Of a stretch of 64,000 nucleotides of DNA, positions 50,530 through 61,259 are shown one piece after another. Under the pieces are notes generated by a model, which saw nothing but the letters and a program-made list of their open reading frames with translations, had not been told where the DNA came from and searched no databases. How positions within the stretch are numbered: position 1 is the stretch's first letter; each line of letters begins with the position of its first letter. Location: the NCBI GenBank assembly GCA_016808115.1, contig JAEQBH010004112.1, forward strand, positions 1 to 64,000. The letters are read 5' to 3'. The stretch comes from Tetrastigma voinierianum. Its lineage: Eukaryota; Streptophyta; Magnoliopsida; Vitales; Vitaceae. Made by a program: the position numbers and the translations under genes.

Positions 50530-51600
50530 GTTTTTTCACACCCATCCTCAAGCGCATTGCGCGGGAGACGCGACCACGCATCGAGTGGGGAAGACATGAA
50601 GGCTGTGTGGAAATCACATCTAGGCTCGTGAACTCGGGCGGAAAAGTCTTATGTGGATACGACCGCCCACAATGCTCAGAGACGCAACGGAACTAGTTAG
50701 GAAATGCAAAGTTTGTCAGGAGCACGCCAAAATCTCTCACCTCCCATCCGAGCCACTGACTTCAGTTACAAGCCCCTAGCCTTTTCAGCAGTGGGGGCTA
50801 GACATATTAGGACCTCTACCCATTGGAAAGGGCCAATGCAAATTTATCGTCGTAGTAGTGGATTATTTCACCAAATGGGCAAAAGCCGAGCCCTTGGCTA
50901 CCATCACGGAACAAAAGGTAAGCAACTTCGTTTGGCGTGTCGTAATATGCAGGTTTGGTATCCCGAGAGCCCTGGTGTTAGACAATGGGAAGCAATTCAA
51001 CAATCCTAAGTTCAGGGATTTCTATGCCAAGCTCGGGATCAGGAACTATTACTTGTCCCTAGCTCATCCACAATCTAATGGACAAGCAGAAGTCACCATC
51101 GAACCCCAGCAGCCAAGTAAAGACCACCCGTTGAAGATCTAAAAGGCAAATGGGTAGAATACCTCCCGAGGTGTTAAGGGGTATACAAAACTACATGCAA
51201 GTCAAGATCTCAGAAACCCCATTTGCCTAGCCTCGCACCGAGGCAGAGTCTCCTATCGAGATCAAATTTAAAAATTCCCAAGGATTCGAATCAAAACACG
51301 GAACATAACGAAGAGGCTCTCCGCTAAACCTAGACCTCCTAGACGGTGCTGATCAGCCTAGAAACGTACGTAAGACTACCAAAAGAAGACGATAAGGTAC
51401 TACGACCAAAAGGTCAAACCTGAGCTACGCCCGGGCGACCTAGTCTTAAGCTTCTTCCCCAAGAAAAAATCCAACACATGGAAAACTAGTATCTAACCCG
51501 GCGTTCTATATCGTGTCTCGCTAGCCGCCGATCTGCAACTACGAACCTGCATAAGAAGGAAAATTCTACCTCATTTTAACGCCGAAAGCACCTCAAGCAT
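50530..51600 (+). pseudogene. Integrase fragment of the gypsy element
   Basis: A CKVCQEHAK segment near 50710 is the Cys pair of the HHCC zinc finger. The core follows with the first Asp in LDILGPLPIGKG (about 50800-50830), DYFTKWAKAEPLATI (50858 on), the second Asp in ALVLDNGKQFNN (50975) and the Glu in SNGQAEVT (51080), giving a D,D,E triad. Frames change at 50700-50860 and a stop follows near 51140. Later fragments to about 51600 look like the C-terminal domain. Confidence 0.85.
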
Positions 51601-51873
51601 TTTTATCAATGCATCTAGGATTGTAATCTTTTTAATAAAGTATCACGCCAAGATAATAACCAGGTGTTCGCCGACATTTTATTTAATATCCGTATGGATA
51701 AAAAGTGAGGGGACCGGGAAAAAAAGCAGACAAATTTTTGGCTGTAATTCGAGGAAATTACATACTCGTGAGTACACAGATTCATGCTTCAAAAAAAAAA
51801 AATTGTTCTTTATTCCAATAAAGGTACAATTGATTACAATTAGCAGTGCCATCCCTTACATCTCGGGAATGAA
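51601..51873 (+). other. Start of the gypsy 3' non-coding region
   Basis: Sequence between the end of pol and the nested LTR, with an A run near 51790 and no coding potential. Confidence 0.5.
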
Positions 51874-54800
51874 TGTAACACCCCAAAAATATACCCTAAC
51901 AGTTTTCGACATGTTTAGGGTATTTTGTAAGCCTAATTTGAATGTTTCGTGAGTTAAATGCGAAACATGGAAACGAGAGACCCGGAAATTTACAAGAATT
52001 AAGGACAAAATTGTAAATTGTCTAAAAAAGGGGCCTAAAAGATATGAATTGATGAGTTTGAGGCCAAATTGAAATAAAGGAAAGTTATTTATAAATAGAA
52101 TGAGTTATGGGCTTAAAAAGCAAATAAATAAAAGAACCCAAAAATGGGTTTTATTTAAAGGCCACACATGGCCTTAACAAACCCATGGGAAGTGAAGACC
52201 AAATTGGTTCCAAAAAGTGGGAAGAAATCGTAGAGAGGAGAGAAGAGTAAGGAGAGAAGAGAGAAGAAGAAGAAGAGGAAGTTGAAGGAGGATCTGCCAA
52301 GATCAAGCTAAGGTATGGAAACTCAATTTGATAGCTGAACTCTATGAAATTATGTATGAATTCCATGTCGGGTTGGTTAGTAGCTTGTCCCCAAACTCGG
52401 GTTTTGCTAGGTTTCATCTAACCCCAACATTATGGAAAGTAAGGCTGGTAGAACCCCATATGGCATAAGATGGTTATGGAACTCTTCCTTCGAGGATGGA
52501 TTCATGGCACTGAGAGACCGAGTTAGGCTTGGAACAAACCCAACTAATCATCATAATTGGTTTGTGTATGGGTCTTAACCTATATTAAAATTGTTTTGGA
52601 AGGATTCTGATATGTTTTGGAATAAAGTGATAAGTATCAAAGAGACCGGGATTAAAAGAGGCTATAAGAGGAATAGGAAATGGTTTCATGTGTGTTTGAA
52701 GTGTGTGAGTTGGTCTGGGATGGAAAACCATGAAAAATGGGAGAAAAACACATTCTCGGGCATTTTCTTGGGTGATGTGTACTGGTACACTTTGGAATAT
52801 GTACCGTACACTTTGTGTTCGGGCTATTTGCCAATGTATCGGTACATTAGGGGTGTACCGGCACACTGCTCGCTGTTTCGACTGGCCAGATTTTGGCCAT
52901 AACTTTCATTTATTAATCCGATTTGAGTGATTCAAGTGGCCACTAAAATAGACTTCAAGGAAAACTAAACATAAAGAAATAGATCGTCAAATTATGGTTC
53001 TAAGTGGTCCAAAAATTCACTCAAAGGGGCCATGTGCAATACAATTCCATCCGTTTGAACATAGAGTACCGTTGTTTCGGACGAGACCGAGTTTCCGTAT
53101 TCGAATTGGGTGATTCCAGTTGGAATAGAACCCTTGAATACCCAAATTTAAAGGAAGTACAAAGAACCAGTGTCAAATATGGAGTCAAGATACTGGAAAA
53201 TGGGTATTTCAAACTGTCCATCAAAATTCCAGAAATCGACTAGTTGGTACAAGGAAAATGCCATAACTTGAGCTCGACGATCCGATTGGATTGATTCCAC
53301 CTCGGGTAAAGTAGAGATTCATAGAAGAATAATAATACATGAATAAGGTGTGATTACATGCTCATCATCTTTACTAGTACATGGGAATGCATCTGCCAAG
53401 TGAACGCATAATGTGGCTAAAATGTCCTATTATAAAATAAGTAGTTATTTAACTCATATAATCAAAACTACCTAAGACCGCTTATTAACCCGACATAGCA
53501 CTCCTTCGTCCCGATTAGTACTTCCAGATTCTCGATTAGTGCTCGCACTTGGATTAGTACTGCTACCCTCGATTAGTGCTCCCACTCGATTAGTAATTTC
53601 TAAGACTCGACAGCTTACGACACTCGTCCTCGTTGGCTTACGCACTCGGGTTCCGACAATGGCCACGTACACTCCCGGCCCCGTTAAGTGCTACACACTT
53701 CCGCATCAGATAGTATCTTCTGGTACTTATTGTGTTGTGTCCTACTCATTCCTCAGACATCGGGTCTAGGGAAGTCAAACAATTATATGATAAGACTCAA
53801 TAGAGAATAAGAGTAAAGATCCTACCGTACCAGATTGCTCTCCGTAGCACCTACTTCGTACCCTGCCTCCGAATAAGTTCTATAGTACCTATGGGTACTC
53901 CGCCTCTGGATAAGCTCAGAGTACCTACGCATCTATTTGATTAAGTTCGCTTTGTCTCTCGATTAAGTTCTCGAGGTACCCACGTACCCCCGCCCCCGAT
54001 GGTTCGCTGTAGTACCCCACGTACTCCCCTCAGATCCGAATAAGTTTTGTCCTCAGATCAATAAGTTCCTGGCCCCGATTCGAATAAGTTCTCATTCCGT
54101 ATCCGATTAAGTTCGGTGGTACTCTACGTACTTCAGACTGCTTGTTATGTCGCACCTACGTACTCCGGGGCCGACTTAGTTTTGTCGCACCTAATGGGTA
54201 CTCCCAGATCCGACAGCTCAGAATTCCTACTGAGTCCCGAATGAACATACGGGTCCGTTATAAGTATGTCAAGTTCCTCGTATAAGAAGAAACTCTGTAA
54301 CTCTTACGGGAGGTCCGAATAAGTATAAGTCATTAGTACCCTACGGTTACCCCGGAGTATTGAGGTAAAACAAGAGTATAAGTCAATTAGTACTAAAGAT
54401 GCTCTCGTATCGATAAAAATAAAGTATAGCTCGGTAGTACCTGGTACTCTTATGCGATAAAATAAGTCTGAGTTCTGTAAATAAGTATAGAATCCCGGTC
54501 GTAACTCACAGTTTGCCGAGTATATGTATCTGTTGTGATGCATGCACAAGCATGGACTAATGTCATATCTGATAATATCTATCGCATTCGTCGACCTTGT
54601 ATGTAATATGATTCGATGCATTTTACGACTTATCGTACCTACGAATCTTATGTCACAGAATAAGTTCGATTAAGACAGTATAAGATCAGTAAAGAGAGTA
54701 TATACTCACGTAAGACATGTATAAGATCTGTAATACATGTATAAAATCCGAGAATACATGTATGCTCGGCCAATACCGGGATAAGATCCGATATCATAGG

Positions 54801-56176
54801 AATAAACTCTGTAGTACAAGTAGAAGATCCATAAGACGAGGATAGGCTCTGCTAGTGATACGAAGTCTGAATGCGAGTATCTCTGTATAAATATAAGTTC
54901 TGAAGTACCTACGGGTACTCCTGTATCAGATTAATTTCTGTAGTACCTACGGGTATCTCCGTATAAGCTTCGGATAAGGATAAACTCCGTAGTACCTCAC
55001 GGGCACTCCGGAAGTATGGTATAGAGACATACTTTAACCTAAGGCTTGTTAGGATATGATACGAAACAAGTTGGTATCGGGCGAACGGTGTCCAAGTAGT
55101 ACTAACGGTACTCACAGCATAAAGATTAAGTTTCGTAAATCGATTATCGTTCGTAATCTACGTGATAGCCGGTACACTTACCTCAGAGACAAGTGTAAAC
55201 TCAGTAGAATAAGTATAAGTTCTTGTAAACTCCTCTGGGAGATGCGAGATAGATATAAATACCACTTACGATTAAGTACCTCTTGTATAAGCATAGGTTA
55301 CGCTAACTCCTATGGGAGATCGAAATAAGTATAAGTGCGAGACAAGTATCGGTATAAGTTCCGATATGTGTATGTCATTTGGGAGACCCCTAAATAAGTA
55401 TGTACGATACAAACATAAGTATAAATATGTATCCTACGGAGATAAGTATCGATCGAAGCTGAAGTATATGTCCTTTGGGAGATGCGAGATAAGTATAAGA
55501 TCACGAATAAAGAATAGATTACGCTATAAGTATAAGATACGATTCTTTATAAAGTATAGACGGAATAAGAATGAGTCTTTATGAGTATCAGATCAAATAA
55601 GGATAGAATACGCCATAAAGTGTAATTCTACGAGTAAGTATAAGATCGGAATGTGATAAGTATTAAAGTGCGAATAAGCATAAGTGTATAGAGCCCTAAG
55701 TAATTGTGCGAAGTTCATTATGTGAATGCACGAATATTCGATACATTACTTGCATTATACATTTATGTTTTACGTATAAGAAATGTTTCCCACTAAGCGT
55801 AAAAACAGCACGGGTTTCAATCGGTGTAGGTGCGAGGAGAAGACATCGTGAACATAGCGTCTGGTTGAATTGGCAGCACTTGTATGGGGTTCACACATGG
55901 GTTCCGTGCTCACGATTTGTAAATGTGAAGTCTGAGTTTTGTATTTGCTTAAATGGGACTCAATTATATGTGTCTAGATTTTGATGGACACCACTCCGGT
56001 GGTAGCTCTTTAATATGTATATGATGTTTTTGATTACGTTATAAGATGTGGGCCATGCCGCGGTACCGAGATCGACTAAAAAAAAAAAAATGGGGTAAAG
56101 AGTCCAGGTCTGAGTCACGCACCGAACTCGGTTCGGATCCGCCAATACGAGTCGAGGCAGGGGCAGGGGCGTGACA
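51874..56176 (+). mobile_element. Nested solo LTR, Tekay/Del type, about 4.3 kb
   Basis: It starts TGTAACACCCC and ends GGGGCGTGACA, which are the characteristic ends of very long chromovirus (Tekay/Del) LTRs. Near 52150 TTTTATTTAAAGGCC may be its TATA region. No internal gag-pol lies between, so recombination between two LTRs left one behind. The flanks (ATGAA and CAATG) are not a clean 5-bp duplication but both contain ATG. It interrupts the 3' part of the gypsy element, so it is the younger insertion. Confidence 0.75.
53480..55690 (+). repeat. Degenerate repeat field inside the nested LTR
   Basis: First come short units around CGATTAGTGCTC (53510-53600). Then come 50-60-bp units around TAGTACCTACGGGTACTCC with AATAAGTTC (53830-55010). 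Last come AAGTATAAG-rich units (55190-55690). They are all degenerate variants, non-coding, and typical of the body of very long LTRs. Confidence 0.75.
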
Positions 56177-56605
56177 CAATGGCTGAGTCTGACAGTTCCC
56201 TCAGCAGGGAAAAATCTCGAGAGAGAGAGGAAAGAGAGGAAGCGGCGTGAATGAGAAGGAGAAAAGAGAAGGAAAGGAGAGAAAGAAGAGAAAGAGAAGA
56301 GAGAGAGTGAAAAGGGAAGGAAAAGGAAAGGAAAAACCTGACTCCTGGCGAGGACCGCCAGACAGCGCTGACCGGGATCTCCGGGCGAGGACCGAATGAC
56401 AAACGCGGAAAGCATCACGCCACGGTTAATTCGCTAAGGGAAGAAGGTTCGAAGCATGAGCTCCAGTAGGAGAGTACGCAATTTATAAGAAGCCAGGAGC
56501 ACTCGAAAAATTTACCGCAATCGGTTCCGGATTCTCCGTAAACTAGCATTAAAGATGCCCGCGTCTTTATGAGATGGAAGTTAAATCGACGCACGGGCAT
56601 TTCAG
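56177..56605 (+). other. Gypsy 3' region between nested LTR and tandem array
   Basis: Contains a purine-rich GAGAGA/AGGAAA stretch (56210-56340). Minus-strand Ser/Leu/Phe-rich frames here are artefacts of that tract. No gene. Confidence 0.5.
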
Positions 56606-57245
56606 GTTTGAAGAGCAGGCGCTTCGACTAAGGCTGGTAGCCGGGGAGCGGTTCGGCTCGGGTAGATTGGCCACGGGCCCGCGGCCGGCTCGGTTTTGAA
56701 GAGTTCTACTGCTCAACTAAGACCTAGTAGCTTAGGAGCCAGTTCAGCTCAGGCAGATTAGCCCATGGAGCCTCAACAGCTCAGTTTTGAAGAGCTTATT
56801 TGCTGACCCTAAGGCACAGTAGCCTAGGAGCCATTTTATTTCGGGCATATTGGCGCGGGCCTCAGCGGCTTCGGTTTTGAGGCTCGAATGCTCGACTAAG
56901 GCCGTGCGAGAGCGTTCATCTCGGGAAGGTGGCCGCGGGCCTCAGCCGGCTTAGTTTTGAAGAGCTTGGCCTCAACTAAGGTATGGTAGCCCGGGGCGAT
57001 TCATTTCGAGGCCCGGTTAGCGCTGAGCCCACGACAACTCGGTTTTGTTTCGGCGTTGCTGACTGGGCTGGTAGCCCCGAGGCGGTTATTTCGGGCAAAT
57101 TAGCCGGGCCTGACCTTCCAGTTTTTGAAGAGCTGTTGCTCCAACTAAGGCTGGTAGCGGGAGCCGGTTCGAGTTTAGGATTAGCCCACGGGCCTCAGCG
57201 AAGCTTAGTTTTCAAGGAACTGAAGCTTCTCGGACAAAAATTTAT
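56606..57245 (+). repeat. About seven degenerate 80-95-bp tandem repeats
   Basis: Each unit carries TTTTGAAGAGC, then CTCNACTAAGGC, TGGTAGCC, a GGTTCNTCTCGGG-like segment and GGCCTCAGCGGCTC. Unit starts lie near 56606, 56694, 56786, 56876, 56957, 57043 and 57123. Such arrays are known in the 3' non-coding region of Tat-type elements. Confidence 0.8.
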
Positions 57246-60156
57246 ATAGCGCAAATCCGTCGGCTCGAGCGGTTTGTGACATCGGGAAGAAGTTATAAAA
57301 AAAAAAAAAAGAAGAAAGAAACGAGGAGATAGAAAAGGGGTTATTCATTGAGAATTTCATCACATATATCCGGGGTTCGAAGCCCAGCGTAAAAAAAAAA
57401 AAAAAAAAAAAAAAACAAGCAAAATTATACAAAGGGTTGGGGCGTCGAGGCGGGAGTGGGAGGCGAAGGCGAAAAAGGGAGCGGGCCTCGGTAGGGTGGG
57501 CGACTCTCTAAACGATTGCGTGGAAAATGACTCTTACCTTCCTCGTCGCCGGGATAGCCAGTTAAGGTCTGGCTTTGGGTAGGCATTAGCAGGCCTCTCC
57601 CAGAAAACAGAACCATCTGGGAGCCTGGGGAGTGGGCCTCATCCACCATTCTTCCTTAAAACTCAGTCTCCTGAACAAACTGAGTTTCTGCCTGGGATCC
57701 TGCAACCAGCGCACTCCTGGGTCGGGCGGTTGATAGAGCTACCGTATTCGGAAGCCGCGGCGGGCTCACATCCTATGACCTTTGCTTTATTCACATAGCT
57801 CGTGTCTCTAACGACATGCGACTCTTCTGAGTTACCCGCAGCTCATTCACGGGATGATTCGCGGCCTCCACGACTACTGAGCTTTCGATCTGGGTAGCTG
57901 CGGCGATCCGGCCACGGCATATCATCTGGGCAACCTGCGACCCCGATCGCCGACCTCTCGGCTTCGCCCTCGGCCACTCTTAAGCCATTTAGGGCCTTTC
58001 TTCCCTACCACTCGACTCCTTGGCTCGGCGCCATTTGTGGTTGCCTCAAATCGGACCCCGAGCTTCACGGCCTCATCAGGTCATATTTTGCCAGATCTGG
58101 AGTTCGGCTCGCTCGGAGGGTAGGTAGCCCTCTGGCTGTGGGCTCAGCGGCTGGCCGTGACCCTCGTTAGGTTTGGCCTTTTGAGCTCTTGGATCAGGTA
58201 GCCACCTACGTGCGGAAACCTTAAAAGTCAACACACAACTCAAGAGCCACCAGATAAAGCGGAGGCCTTGAAAGACCGCCGGGGGAGACTTACGGAGGCG
58301 ACCTCTTGAGGGGATAGACGAGGCTTTCTCGACCCGGAGCAAGGCACCGACCTCTTGAGATCGAATCCCTGAGGATGGGCGGATCACACTGTGACAGCTC
58401 ATCATTGAAGAGTAAGGAATCCCCACATCCGCGCTTCGGCAGGGGAACTTCGCTGCCCGCTCTTACGCTCTCGAAGGAGGAGGCTCAGCTCTGCGCGGGG
58501 ACTCAATGTATAGGCATAACCTCGGGCTCAGATCCCTCGGGAATCTTTGGCCTTTCTGTGAGCGGAATGGGCTGCGAGACTGGGAGCTCTAGGAGTGCGG
58601 AGGCGGCAACGCCTTGCACTCGGACATGGGAAGAAGGTGATGAATAAGGCGTCCCCGACCTCGGGTTTTACGGTAAGGGTGGCCCTTCGAGGAGGTCGGG
58701 GTTTCGCTTCACCTCCCAGATCTCGGGGGACCGCGTCTCTGCGAACTTGAAGGCGGCCCTTAGTGGGCTTGACAGGAGGCTACGTGAGAGGCTATAACAG
58801 GATGGGGGTGAAGGCCTCAAGTAAGCGGGGTGGGAGGACCTCGAGACACGAAGATCGGGAATATGGGCACGGCCAAGCTCCAGGTAAGCGCCACGGAAGA
58901 CACTTAGTAACTTAAACTACGATCACATCTTCGGGGCTAAGACCGGGCAAATACACGAAGCGCACAACCAATGCAAAATTAAGGATGCCACATAATTTAT
59001 GAAAACTAGATCGAACTAGACGAAAGCGAAAGCTCACGTAGATTCTGGGAGTGGTCGGATAGTCGGGCACTTGGTGTGTCTTCCACTATCAAGGGATCGT
59101 ACTCCAATTGCGGCCAACAAGAAGTAAAGTTCTTTCAAAATTTATGGGAAGACGGGAGATCCAAGATGATCAGAGGAGCGTTGGAACGCTTAGATAAATA
59201 AAGCGCAAGCGGCACCTTAACACTAAGAGGTCAAAACGAGCTATGCAGGAACACCAAGCCCTTATCCATAAAGAAAACCAACTGACCCAATCGAATACCT
59301 AGAAATTGGGCGAAAGTTGAGAAGGGCAGACGTTGAAATGTTGCAAGACCCTTTTTTATAAAGGGATGTAGGAAGCAGTAGGTATCGAAGGCCACCTCGA
59401 AGAAGCACACACCATCTTGGGCACTTGGACAACGTAGGAGGGTGAGAAGTAATCGGAGACGGACTTGGACACCAACGGGTGCCTATATCGTCTCGCAAAA
59501 ATTTCCCCATATAAGGCTCCCGACTCTGGGTCAGCGCGGATCATTCTACATGGCTGACTGAATATTAGGCCGTGGGTCTATTTAAATTTAAATCAGACTC
59601 TGCACTTGCCTTTACCGAGGAGGAGGTTTAAGAATATCTCAACCATACGACTAAGCGTCCAGTTCACCACTGTCCACTACTGAATCGAGTGCAGGGAAAG
59701 TCCTCCTGCTTATGCAAGAAGAGGAACGACGGAATTATGGGAATTATCAAATAGTAAACAACTAGACATACAGAGCTACAGTATAGCTCTTCTACCTTGA
59801 GAGAGACTGAAGGAAAGAGAAGGCATGGATCTTTTTTAAGGAATGAGCAGACTTCTTGACAAGGTATCACAAAGCGCTAAAAAGTTATGAGCAAAGGTGT
59901 CAGACGAATGTTGAAAAGGAAGCTAGAACTTCGCGGAGAAGTAAAAAAGCTTCAATATCGAGAACCTGTGCTTGATTAGGAGGGATGTTCGGGGAGCGGA
60001 AAGGAACTAGAGGAAATGGCGCGAAAGTAAAAAAGTCATCATTATCACAAGACATTTGACGGTGACAATACAACAAACCAACCACTGGCAGCCCGACGTC
60101 GGTCGCACCAGTTGACGTCATTGCCGCGCTCGCCGTATGCCAAGGTACAGAGTAAC
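57246..60156. other. Gypsy 3' region, GC-rich, no recognised gene
   Basis: Poly-A runs at 57300 and 57390 are followed by GC-rich sequence to about 58900 and mixed sequence to the 3' LTR. Minus-strand pieces of 75-116 codons (57425-57649, 58076-58426) could be remains of the antisense or extra ORF that some Tat elements carry, but no family motif was recognised. No clear polypurine tract is visible before 60157. Confidence 0.45.
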
Positions 60157-60690
60157 TGATTGGGTTTAAAAAATAGGCGCGAGGCTCACTCCCACGAAGC
60201 CCAAAGTAGAGTTTAAAGAAAGATTTATAAGCGGGCTCGGTGGGTGCACGGGCTCTTGGCACTTAGGCCAGGCCGGGAGCCCGAGTTCATTCGCCTCGAG
60301 GGCCCGATAACGGACAGGCCCTAAGGCCCTTATCACATGAAATCAAATCCAAATCACTAATAGGGAAGTAAGATAATTCCAAATAGCGCTCCTAATTATC
60401 CCTTATTAATCGCGATAGGACGAGAAAATCCCCATCAAATGAGAAGAAGAAAGAATCCTTATCGATCTCGAATTAGGAAAAACATATCTTATAATCATCA
60501 GGGCGTCGGTGAAAGGTCACGAGACTTATGCACTAATACGCCATTCTCTAAGCGGTTGATATTACGCCACGAGGAAAGCGACTTAGGCATTGGAGCGACA
60601 GAGGCGTTGCTGATCTCGCACTCACTGCTGTTTGGCGTAGAGTCAACGTCGAGCTAGCGGGACGACCAATGGCAGTTCGAGTTCCATTAC
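60157..60690 (+). repeat. 3' LTR of the gypsy element
   Basis: It repeats the 5' LTR from TGATTGGGTTTAAAAAATAG, including GACTTATGCAC and CGACTTAGGCAT segments, to about 60690, with many indels. The end is approximate because similarity fades before the (TA)n tract. Confidence 0.75.
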
Positions 60691-60711
60691 GATTCAACGC
60701 ATCCACCCATC

Positions 60712-60715
<4 letters not shown>

Positions 60716-60765
<50 letters not shown>

Positions 60766-60816
60766 CATAATATATATATATATACCATATATATACTCTT
60801 ATATATATATATATAT
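60716..60816. repeat. (TA)n microsatellite complex
   Basis: Long TA runs broken by GCATAA, CCATA and CTCTTA, between the gypsy 3' LTR and the copia LTR. Confidence 0.95.
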
Positions 60817-60829
60817 TTTCTATTCACAA

Positions 60830-61232
60830 TTATATGTCATAATTTTTTTTCATATTTGTAATAAAATTTTCAAAATTTTACCTATTTTTACATAATATTT
60901 GAATTTATTTAATTATTTTTGGAATTTTCCTATTTACCTTATAAATTTTCAAAAAATGTGACCTATTTTTATAATTTTTGGAAAGTTATTTTTATTATGA
61001 AAATAAAGAAAATTGTGAAGAGAAAATGATAGATTGAGAAAGAATAGGAAAATATAAAATTCTCTTGTTTAAAATTAATTCATAGAGAACTCATATTTAT
61101 AGGGTTCTCATAATTACAATATGAATTATGATCATTAATGACGAGAATCTATATGATCATTCACAGTTATGGAATTTATATGGTTGTTGATTGTTATGGA
61201 ATTCCAATGGTTATTTACTATTATTTATAACA
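60830..61232 (-). repeat. 3' LTR of the copia element
   Basis: On the minus strand it starts TGTTATAAATAATAG directly after the polypurine tract and has CCCTATAAATATGAG (TATA-like, near 61095). Its far end merges into AT-rich sequence and is not defined. There is no partner LTR in the window. Confidence 0.6.
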
Positions 61233-61244
61233 CTTCCCCTTGAA
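61233..61244 (-). other. Polypurine tract of the copia element
   Basis: TTCAAGGGGAAG on the minus strand immediately precedes the TG start of the LTR. It would prime plus-strand DNA synthesis in a working element. Confidence 0.75.
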
Positions 61245-61259
61245 TGACCATCACTTTAA

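Larger units (their letters stand above)
45652..60690 (+). mobile_element. Ty3/gypsy LTR retrotransposon, Tat-like, about 15 kb
   Basis: Two LTR copies start with the same sequence TGATTGGGTTTAAAAAATAG at 45652 and 60157. Between them, on the + strand and in order, are fragments of gag, protease, RT-RNase H and integrase. This order (integrase last) is gypsy. The protease DNG core, the RT motif YIDDMLVKS and a very long 3' region after integrase fit the Tat lineage. Many stops and frameshifts make it non-autonomous as read. The 3' region contains a nested solo LTR and a tandem array. No clean target duplication was identified at the outer ends. Confidence 0.85.

Noticed and set aside
55960..56418. 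Minus-strand Ser/Leu/Phe-rich frames of 152 and 95 codons
   Set aside because: They arise from a purine-rich tract within the retroelement, not from a gene.
45652..60690. An endogenous pararetrovirus or other viral insertion
   Set aside because: Paired LTRs, a primer site and protease-RT-RNase H-integrase order are those of a Ty3/gypsy retrotransposon; no movement protein or coat protein motif was seen.
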